Assembly: GCA_937950105.1 (NCBI GenBank)
Contig: CALFEM010000439.1
Coordinates: 1-11,681 of the forward strand
DNA from: an uncultured Alphaproteobacteria bacterium
GTDB lineage: Bacteria > Pseudomonadota > Alphaproteobacteria > Rhizobiales > Hyphomicrobiaceae
Direction of reading: 5' to 3'
DNA: 11,681 bases
Under the pieces are notes generated by a model, which ran no database searches, was not told the DNA's origin, and worked only from the letters and a program-made list of their open reading frames with translations. This document shows positions 7,418 through 11,681 of the stretch, piece after piece. The translations under genes were made by a program, and so were the position numbers. Each line of letters begins with the position of its first letter. Position 1 is the first letter of the stretch.

Positions 7418-7455
7418 GCGGGGGCGCATTGGCAATGGCGCCCTCGCGCCCCCGC
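7418..7455. other. GC-rich hairpin between the methyltransferase and TusE-like genes
   Basis: GCGGGGGCGC (7418-7427) pairs perfectly with GCGCCCCCGC (7446-7455) around an 18-base loop. An alternative shorter stem (GGGCGC 7422-7427 with GCGCCC 7438-7443) uses the same left arm. There is no T run, so it is not a classical terminator. It starts 14 bases after the methyltransferase stop and could protect the mRNA 3' end, or be a scattered palindromic repeat. Confidence 0.5.
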
Positions 7456-7506
7456 GACGGGTCCGGCGACGTTGTAAGTTGATCGCCGAGATCGGATATG
7501 CAAGAT

Positions 7507-7526
7507 ACATTCGAAATCACGAATGT
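7507..7526. promoter_or_regulatory. ATTC-N8-GAAT operator, SqrR/BigR type
   Basis: ACATTCG (7507-7513) and CGAATGT (7520-7526) form a perfect 7-bp inverted repeat. It contains ATTC-N8-GAAT (7509-7524), the consensus described for the persulfide-sensing ArsR repressors SqrR and BigR of alphaproteobacteria. It lies 31 bases before the ATG of a sulfur-carrier-family gene and just downstream of a weak promoter-like pair (TTGTAA 7472-7477, 17 bases, GATATG 7495-7500). The inverted repeat is seen directly; the regulator is inferred, as none is encoded in the window. Confidence 0.55.
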
Positions 7527-7543
7527 TCTGCGGCTGGACCGCG

Positions 7544-7549
7544 AAGGAG
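7544..7549 (+). promoter_or_regulatory. Shine-Dalgarno choosing the 7558 start
   Basis: AAGGAG lies eight bases before the ATG at 7558. The upstream in-frame ATG at 7498 has no such site, and the stretch between the two holds the operator-like inverted repeat, so the downstream start is preferred. Confidence 0.75.
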
Positions 7550-7557
7550 CGATTGCA

Positions 7558-7851
7558 ATGGACCTGCCCACCCGCGACGGCGACGGCTACCTCACCGACA
7601 TCAACGATTGGACGCCCGAGGTCGGGCACGAGATGGCGCGCATGGATGGCGTCGAGATGACCGATCAGAAGTGGGAGCACATCCTGGCGGCGCGCGAGAT
7701 GTACGAGGACCGCCAGACGGTGCCGCCGATCCGCAAGTTCGCCTCCGCCATCGGCGTCTCGACCGAGGAGCTTTACGGCGTCTGGCAGAGCGGCCCGATG
7801 AAGCTCATCACCAAGTACGGCGGCCTGCCGAAGCCGACCGGCTGCGTCTGA
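7558..7851 (+). CDS. TusE/DsrC-family sulfur carrier protein, single cysteine
   Basis: A 97-residue protein of the TusE/DsrC/DsvC family, small cytosolic proteins that carry sulfur on a penultimate cysteine in a flexible C-terminal arm. Family features are GYLTDINDWTPEVG near the N terminus, MTDQKWEHILAAREMYED in the middle, PPIRKFASAIGV, and the C-terminal LPKPTGCV with the conserved penultimate Cys (C96). The second DsrC cysteine, eleven residues upstream, is Thr, as in E. coli TusE. The loop before the C-terminal arm is about five residues shorter than in E. coli TusE: the EKGNSRYLY-type segment is reduced to STEELY. TusBCD, DsrAB and sHdr genes are not nearby, so tRNA thiolation, sulfur oxidation or a regulatory role are all open. 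The start is set by the AAGGAG site. Confidence 0.85.
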   Translation: MDLPTRDGDGYLTDINDWTPEVGHEMARMDGVEMTDQKWEHILAAREMYEDRQTVPPIRKFASAIGVSTEELYGVWQSGPMKLITKYGGLPKPTGCV

Positions 7852-7888
7852 GCCAGAGCCGCCGGGGTCGCGGTTGCGATCTGTTGCC

Positions 7889-7917
7889 GGCGCAGCGGTC
7901 TGACGGGCCGCTGCGCC
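7889..7917. terminator. Hairpin between convergent genes, probable terminator
   Basis: GGCGCAGCGG (7889-7898) pairs perfectly over 10 bp with CCGCTGCGCC (7908-7917) around a 9-base loop. It lies 37 bases after the TusE-like stop and 4 bases before the end of the convergent VHL-domain gene. The T run is weak (TATGCTATTT on the plus side), so termination strength is uncertain, but the position between two converging genes fits a bidirectional terminator. Confidence 0.55.
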
Positions 7918-7921
7918 TATG

Positions 7922-8299
7922 CTATTTCAGCACCACGGTCGAGGGCTCGGCTGCCGGCAGGTAGATCTGCACGCAGTCGCCGGGGCCGGTCGTGGTCACC
8001 CAGGGATGCGTGCGGAAGGTGTCGAACGACTTCTTCTCGCCGGGGTTGAGGCCGCCGTAGCTCTTCTGCTGGCCCTTGAAGTCGATCCAGTTCAGTCCGC
8101 GGTACATGCCCGATTTGTTGACGAAGGTGATCTTGGTCGGCTCCTTCGAGTGCTGCGACCGCAGCTTCGTCATTTCGCTGCAGGCCCGCACGCCAGCCCG
8201 TGCCGACGACGGCACCGGCTGCGCCGAAGCGGCGGCCGCGCCGAGCAGCGATACGATCAGCGATGTGACGACGACAGGGTTCCGGCCGTTGGAGCGCAT
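7922..8299 (-). CDS. Exported protein with a VHL beta domain
   Basis: A 125-residue protein with a signal peptide (hydrophobic core about 9-20, likely cleavage after A24-S25-A26), so probably periplasmic or secreted. Residues 46-100 resemble the beta domain of human von Hippel-Lindau protein: LRSQHSKEPTKITFVNKS matches its LRS..SREP..V.F.NRS opening, followed by WIDFKG, Y81, LNPGE and TFRTHPW. Residues aligned without gaps to the human hydroxyproline pocket W88/Y98/S111/H115/W117 are W71, Y81, T94, H98 and W100. There is no alpha domain (elongin binding), so no ubiquitin-ligase role. C40 and C109 could form a disulfide. VHL-beta proteins are annotated in other proteobacteria without known function. 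The start has a GAGGT site (8306-8310) and lies 112 bases downstream of the DUF1330 gene on the same strand. Confidence 0.85.
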   Translation of the reverse strand: MRSNGRNPVVVTSLIVSLLGAAAASAQPVPSSARAGVRACSEMTKLRSQHSKEPTKITFVNKSGMYRGLNWIDFKGQQKSYGGLNPGEKKSFDTFRTHPWVTTTGPGDCVQIYLPAAEPSTVVLK

Positions 8300-8308
8300 A
8301 TTCGGACC

Positions 8309-8342
8309 TCATGGCATGACTGCTCATGCAACCTTACCATGA
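8309..8342. promoter_or_regulatory. Nested inverted repeats before the VHL-domain gene
   Basis: GCATGA (8314-8319) and TCATGC (8324-8329) are perfect arms around a 4-base loop. TCATGG (8309-8314) and CCATGA (8337-8342) form a second, overlapping pair. The block ends 10 bases from the VHL-domain start codon and overlaps its Shine-Dalgarno by two bases, so it could be a 5' UTR hairpin affecting translation or an operator. No regulator can be named. Confidence 0.35.
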
Positions 8343-8411
8343 ACGCTGTTCTGCGACTATGTGGCGATGCTGGGTCCGAACGACAGCAGAGCCGAACCAC
8401 CGCCCTGCCCC

Positions 8412-8699
8412 TCACACGCCTTCGACGACGGTGATGTCGATGGAGCCGGCGCCCTGGCGCAGGGCCTTGGCGTCGGCGTATTCCTGCGAACGGGCATAGC
8501 CGATCGCGGCTTCGTAGCTCGGGAACTCGAGCACCACGTTGCGGGCGGTGCCGTTGCCCTCGACGATTTCGCACTTGCCGCCGCGCACGATCGGCACGCC
8601 GCCGAACTTGTCGAGCGCGATCTTCGATTTCGCGACGTACTGGCCCCACTTCTCGGCGTCGGTGACGGTGGCGTGGGCGATGACGTAACCCTTGGGCAT
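8412..8699 (-). CDS. DUF1330 domain protein
   Basis: A 95-residue protein of the DUF1330 family, small dimeric alpha/beta-barrel (ferredoxin-like) proteins of unknown function. Diagnostic features are the MPKGYVIAHATVTDAEKW opening, YVAKSKIALDKFGGVPIVRGG (about 21-41), a central NVVLEFPSYEAAIGYARSQEY (about 54-74) and an acidic hydrophobic end DITVVEGV. I chose the ATG at 8699 over one at 8741, because 95 residues is the family length and the extra N-terminal residues (MGRGRKQRTAERSS) run back towards a repeat hairpin. It lies 115 bases downstream of pyrF on the same strand, an arrangement I recall from other Rhizobiales. Confidence 0.88.
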   Translation of the reverse strand: MPKGYVIAHATVTDAEKWGQYVAKSKIALDKFGGVPIVRGGKCEIVEGNGTARNVVLEFPSYEAAIGYARSQEYADAKALRQGAGSIDITVVEGV

Positions 8700-8731
8700 G
8701 CTCGATCTCTCTGCTGTTCGTTGCTTTCTTC

Positions 8732-8765
8732 CTCTCCCCATGCAAGTGCAGGGGCATGGGGAGAG
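8732..8765. repeat. Palindromic element between pyrF and the DUF1330 gene
   Basis: CTCTCCCCATGC (8732-8743) and GCATGGGGAGAG (8754-8765) are perfect 12-bp arms around a 10-base loop. There is no T run on either side, so it is more like an intercistronic REP-type palindrome than a terminator. Such elements often stabilise the upstream message (pyrF here) or attenuate read-through. Confidence 0.6.
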
Positions 8766-8793
8766 TGAAACAGTCGCTTGCGGTTCGCGCTAT

Positions 8794-8814
8794 CTCACCA
8801 CTCACCACTCACCA
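8794..8814. repeat. 7-bp tandem repeat CTCACCA x3
   Basis: Three exact head-to-tail copies of CTCACCA (8794-8800, 8801-8807, 8808-8814) end at the base next to the pyrF stop codon. On the coding strand the message reads TGGTGAG three times directly after TAG. No function is evident; copy number may vary by slippage. Confidence 0.8.
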
Positions 8815-9522
8815 CTACGCCAGCGCGTCGCGGATGTGGTGCATGAAGCTCAGGGCGGCGGCCTTGGGGTCGTCGGCCTGCGTGATCGGGCGGCCGACGA
8901 CGATGTGGTCGGCACCGGCCGAGATCGCCCTGCCCGGCGTCATGACGCGCTCCTGATCGTCCATGGCGCTGCCTTCGAGGCGGATGCCGGGCGTGACGAT
9001 CAGGAACTTCGGCCCGACCGCCTCGCGAATGCGGTGTGCTTCCTGTCCCGAGGCGATGACGCCGTCGAAGCCGGCTTCGCGCGCCATCCGGGCGCGATGC
9101 ACGACGAGTTCACCGGGCGACATGCGGCTGCCCTGCTGTTCGAGGTCCTCGGCCGAAAGGTTGGTGAGAACGGTGACGGCGAGCAGCTTCAGCGGGCTCG
9201 CGCCACGCCCGCTCACCGCCGCGCGCATGGTCTTGAGATCGTGCCCGTGCACGGTGAGGAAATCGACGCCGAAGTCGGCGCAGTTGGCCACCGCGCGCTC
9301 CACCGTGTTGCCGATGTCGAGCAGCTTCATGTCGAGAAAGACGCGCTTGCCGCTGGCCTTCAGGTGGCGCGCGAAGTCGAGCCCGCCGGCGAACAGCAGC
9401 TCGAGCCCGACCTTGTAGAAATGCACGCCCTGATCGAGCGAGGCGACGAGCCTTGCGGCTTCCTCGACCGTCGGCATGTCGAGGGCGACGATCAGGCGAT
9501 CCTTGAGCGCGATCTCGGTCAT
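8815..9522 (-). CDS. pyrF: Orotidine 5'-phosphate decarboxylase
   Basis: PyrF decarboxylates OMP to UMP, the last step of de novo pyrimidine synthesis; it is a cytosolic TIM-barrel dimer. The 235-residue length is normal. The catalytic D64-K66-D69 array is seen in LDMKLLDIGNTV (63-74). The N-terminal substrate aspartate is in LIVALDMP (10-17), with K37 in FYKVGLEL. The phosphate-binding end is IVTPGIR (175-181) and IVVGRPI (207-213). The ATG start gives the usual MTEIALKDRLIVALD opening; the Shine-Dalgarno is weak (AGCGAG). Upstream is a palindrome-rich gap, so it may have its own promoter. Confidence 0.97.
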   Translation of the reverse strand: MTEIALKDRLIVALDMPTVEEAARLVASLDQGVHFYKVGLELLFAGGLDFARHLKASGKRVFLDMKLLDIGNTVERAVANCADFGVDFLTVHGHDLKTMRAAVSGRGASPLKLLAVTVLTNLSAEDLEQQGSRMSPGELVVHRARMAREAGFDGVIASGQEAHRIREAVGPKFLIVTPGIRLEGSAMDDQERVMTPGRAISAGADHIVVGRPITQADDPKAAALSFMHHIRDALA

Positions 9523-9549
9523 GGGGGCTCGCTTGAATTGTGTCTGATG

Positions 9550-9561
9550 GGCCGATCGGCC
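9550..9561. other. 12-bp perfect palindrome before pyrF
   Basis: GGCCGATCGGCC is self-complementary over 12 bp and lies 27 bases upstream of the pyrF ATG. It could be an operator, but also a chance palindrome in GC-rich DNA or part of the repeat element beside it. Confidence 0.3.
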
Positions 9562-9571
9562 GCAGCCCCTG

Positions 9572-9666
9572 GAGCGCTATCCGATCAGACGGAACCGCCT
9601 TGCGGTTCACTGATCGGATGATGCTCTAGCGTCCGGCTGCGGTGAGGCCGGCTCGCAAACTAGAGC
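9572..9666. repeat. Composite palindromic intergenic element
   Basis: The first unit (9572-9626) folds on itself: ATCCGATCAG (9579-9588) pairs with CTGATCGGAT (9610-9619), GAACCGC (9592-9598) pairs with GCGGTTC (9602-9608) around a 3-base loop, and GAGC (9572-9575) pairs with GCTC (9623-9626). A second inverted repeat, GCTCTAG (9623-9629) with CTAGAGC (9660-9666), shares its left arm. The unit resembles palindromes I recall as repeated in Rhizobiales intergenic DNA. The rest of the gap to the THUMP gene holds only a small stem (GGGCA 9703-9707 with TGCCC 9713-9717). Confidence 0.65.
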
Positions 9667-9727
9667 CTGATCGCCCGGGAGGGAAGCGCTCGCGCTGGCC
9701 TCGGGCAGGGTTTGCCCACGGCGACGC

Positions 9728-10855
9728 TCACGGCAACGGACCGGTCAGGTAGAGCGAGATGCGCAGGCCGCCGTGCGCGATCGGCGCCGAGGGCGGGCCG
9801 AACGGCAGGCCGGTGGCGCGGGCGAGCGTCGGTTCCGTCGCGACGATGCCGACGCGCCAGCCGGGAAAACGCGATTTCAGCGTCGCGCCGAGCGCGCGAT
9901 AGAGCGGCGCCAGCCGGTTCTTGTCGCCGAGGCGCGCGCCATAAGGCGGGTTGACGATGACGAGGCCCGGCGGCCCCTCGGGCGGCGTCACCTCGCTGAT
10001 CGGCCGCTCGGTGAACTCGGTGAAGGCCGAAACGCCCGAGCGCTCGGCGTTGGCGCGGCTGATGGTGATGGCGGCGGCATCGCGGTCGCTGCCGTAGAAG
10101 CGCACGGCCGGCGTGACGGCAGGCGCCGCGCCGGTGGCGCGCATGGCTTGCCAGGCTGCGGCGTCGAACGTCGCCAGTTGCTCGAAGGCGAAATGGCGTT
10201 CGCGTCCGGGCTTCAGGTTCGCCGCCCATTCCGCCGCCTCGATGACGAACGTGCCGGAGCCGCACATCGGATCGAGCACCGGCTCGGCGCCCGTGTAGCC
10301 GCACATCCTGAGCAGCAGGGCCGCCATGGTCTCGCGGATCGGCGCCGTGTTGACGGCCTCCTTGTAGCCGCGCTTGTGCAGCAGCTCGCCGGACGTGTCG
10401 ATGGCGATGGAGCAGACGTCGTTGTCGATGCGCACCCGCACGCACACCTCGGCATCCGGTGAGATCGGTGCGCCGAGACCGGCGCGGATGGCGTTGCCGA
10501 CGCGCTCCTCGGCGGCACCCGTGTGATAGACGCGCGAGGCGTTGCAGGTCGCCTCGACACGCACCGGCACGTCGGCGCGCAGCACCTCGCGCCAGGCCAC
10601 CTGTGCGGCGCGCTTTTCGAGCTCGGCGAGGGTCGGCGCGCGGAACGTCGCGACGTGTGCATTGACGCGACCGGCACCGCGCAGCTCGAGGTTCGCCTTC
10701 CACACCTCCCGCCAGGAGCCTCGCACGGTGACGCCTCCGGGCACCGCCTTCGACGCCTTGAAGCGATGCGTGCGCACTTCCGCCAGCAGCGCGTCCTCGA
10801 GCCCGGGCGCCGCCTGCAGGAAGATTTCGAAGTCGCCCGCGCGATCCTTGCTCAT
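9728..10855 (-). CDS. THUMP-domain 23S rRNA methyltransferase, RlmL type
   Basis: A 375-residue class I RNA methyltransferase of the COG0116 family. It corresponds to the N-terminal (RlmL, m2G2445 of 23S rRNA) half of the E. coli RlmKL fusion; the RlmK half is absent, as usual outside gammaproteobacteria. The N-terminal ferredoxin-like/THUMP part spans about 8-155. It is followed by the family hallmark LLHKRGYKEAVNTAPIRETMA (158-178), SAM motif I PVLDPMCGSGTFVIEAA (192-208), an acidic motif GSDRDAAAI (255-263) and the catalytic NPPY (302-305) in VIVNPPYGARLG. The substrate is assigned by family; another rRNA guanine is possible. Its start lies 22 bases after the stop of the outer-membrane protein gene, suggesting co-transcription. 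Confidence 0.92.
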   Translation of the reverse strand: MSKDRAGDFEIFLQAAPGLEDALLAEVRTHRFKASKAVPGGVTVRGSWREVWKANLELRGAGRVNAHVATFRAPTLAELEKRAAQVAWREVLRADVPVRVEATCNASRVYHTGAAEERVGNAIRAGLGAPISPDAEVCVRVRIDNDVCSIAIDTSGELLHKRGYKEAVNTAPIRETMAALLLRMCGYTGAEPVLDPMCGSGTFVIEAAEWAANLKPGRERHFAFEQLATFDAAAWQAMRATGAAPAVTPAVRFYGSDRDAAAITISRANAERSGVSAFTEFTERPISEVTPPEGPPGLVIVNPPYGARLGDKNRLAPLYRALGATLKSRFPGWRVGIVATEPTLARATGLPFGPPSAPIAHGGLRISLYLTGPLP

Positions 10856-10877
10856 GCCGGTATCGCCATGCGGCCGC

Positions 10878-11681
10878 TCATGGGGCGGCGGGCGCGGGCG
10901 CGCTCGTCAGGCGGTAGCCGACGCCACCGGCGATCTGGTGCGCGGTGAGCGTGGTCGAGAAGCCGCCGTAGGCCGGCTTTTCGTTGTTCCACCAGGCGAG
11001 GAACTGGCGCAGCAGGTCGCCCGGCAGGTTGAAGTTCTTCCAGCTTTCGTTGCCGGTCAGCGCGCCGGTGATGGACGCCCAGCTGAACTTGTACTCGATG
11101 TAGTAGGAGAGGCGGCCGACGCGGAACTCGACGCCCGCGAACGCCTGCGCGGCGGGGCCTGCATACTGGTATTCATTGGTGCGGTTCTCGAGCTTCTCGC
11201 CCTTGAACCAGACCTCGACGTGGGGTACCGCGACGCCGGCGCCGGCGCCGACATAGGGGCGGACCTTCGGCGACAGGCCGGAGAAGCGCACAATGCCGTT
11301 GAACAGCAGCACGTTGTGGCCGTGCGTGAACTCGAAGCGGTCGAACAGGTCGGTGAGCTTCAGCTTGGCGGGGGCAGGCTGGCCCTTCAGCGTACCCTCG
11401 GTCTCGACCTCCTCGATGATGCCGTTCTTGATCTTTCGCCCGTGCGCGCCTTTGCCGAGCCGCGCCACCGCCTTGTTGTGCAGGAAGTCGATCATGAAGC
11501 CGCTCGATCCGTACCAGTGCATCGAGCGCACGCCACCGTCGATCGGCGGCATGATGGCGTCGCCGTCCCAGCCCATGCGTTTGAGCTTGATGTCGGTGCC
11601 GTCGTTGCGCTGCATGTGGACGTCGCTGCGGTAGTAGAACGGCTGCGAGATGTAGAAGCTGGCGACCACCTCGCGGTCGAG
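10878..11681 (-). CDS. Outer-membrane beta-barrel protein, N terminus beyond the window
   Basis: The frame is open to the window edge with no stop (about 267 residues seen), so the signal peptide and true start lie outside; the GTG at 11669 is probably internal. The chain is rich in alternating aromatic/polar strands and glycines, typical of an 8-10 strand barrel: REVVASFYISQPF, GGVRSMHWYGSSGFMIDFLHNKA, FTHGHNVLLFNGIVRF, VRPYVGAGAGVAVPHVEVWF, FAGVEFRVGRLSYYIEYKFSW and HQIAGGVGYRL near the C terminus, then a short Ala/Pro tail. The layout reminds me of Rhizobiales proteins labelled lipid A oxidase (LpxQ) or porin-like, but that is a weak resemblance. It is probably co-transcribed with the THUMP methyltransferase gene. 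Confidence 0.7.
   Translation of the reverse strand, partial: LDREVVASFYISQPFYYRSDVHMQRNDGTDIKLKRMGWDGDAIMPPIDGGVRSMHWYGSSGFMIDFLHNKAVARLGKGAHGRKIKNGIIEEVETEGTLKGQPAPAKLKLTDLFDRFEFTHGHNVLLFNGIVRFSGLSPKVRPYVGAGAGVAVPHVEVWFKGEKLENRTNEYQYAGPAAQAFAGVEFRVGRLSYYIEYKFSWASITGALTGNESWKNFNLPGDLLRQFLAWWNNEKPAYGGFSTTLTAHQIAGGVGYRLTSAPAPAAP

Noticed and set aside
7498..7557. 20-residue N-terminal extension of the TusE-like protein
   Set aside because: The AAGGAG site belongs to the ATG at 7558, and the extension would put the operator-like inverted repeat inside the coding region.
9660..10703. 347-residue minus-strand frame within the THUMP methyltransferase gene
   Set aside because: It is an Arg/Ala-rich shadow frame; the overlapping frame carries the real SAM and NPPY motifs.

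Overview
This GC-rich window looks chromosomal and alphaproteobacterial, most likely Hyphomicrobiales (Rhizobiales). The main clues are an mbfA-type iron exporter gene with an Irr-box-like palindrome (Irr is the Rhizobiales heme/iron regulator), a leuC and trmD of alphaproteobacterial type, and a pyrF/DUF1330 pair. I could not fix genus or species. I see no tRNA, rRNA, CRISPR array, insertion sequence, phage gene or integrase.

Left part (1-5600). A 384-base gene-free stretch carries a tandem direct repeat at the very edge and a strong intrinsic terminator for leuC (minus strand). Next comes leuC (isopropylmalate dehydratase large subunit). Divergent from leuC is a TTG-started, RecF/SMC-like AAA ATPase of the COG4637 type. 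Then comes mbfA (rubrerythrin-like ferritin domain fused to a VIT1/CCC1-type transporter), with a near-consensus Irr box 30 bases before its start. A 44-codon small ORF follows and overlaps the 3' end of a convergent LysR-family regulator gene. The DNA upstream of the LysR gene holds an exactly centred nested palindrome.

Middle (5600-8750). trmD (tRNA m1G37 methyltransferase, minus strand) stands without its usual rpsP, rimM and rplS neighbours. Divergent from it is a class I SAM methyltransferase gene. After a hairpin-rich gap comes a small single-cysteine TusE/DsrC-family protein, whose promoter region carries ATTC-N8-GAAT, the pattern bound by persulfide-sensing ArsR repressors (SqrR/BigR). 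Convergent to it is an exported protein with a von Hippel-Lindau (VHL) beta domain that keeps most residues equivalent to the human hydroxyproline-binding pocket.

Right part (8400-11681, all minus strand). In transcription order: an outer-membrane beta-barrel protein gene (5' end cut off by the window), an RlmL-type THUMP methyltransferase gene 22 bases behind it, pyrF, and a DUF1330 gene. The gaps hold palindromic repeat elements and a three-copy 7-bp tandem repeat directly behind pyrF.

Most genes are housekeeping (leucine and pyrimidine synthesis, RNA methylation). The less ordinary content is the iron-export gene with its Irr site, the sulfur-carrier gene with a possible persulfide-responsive operator, and the exported VHL-domain protein. 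All calls are by eye; no database search or structure prediction was run.
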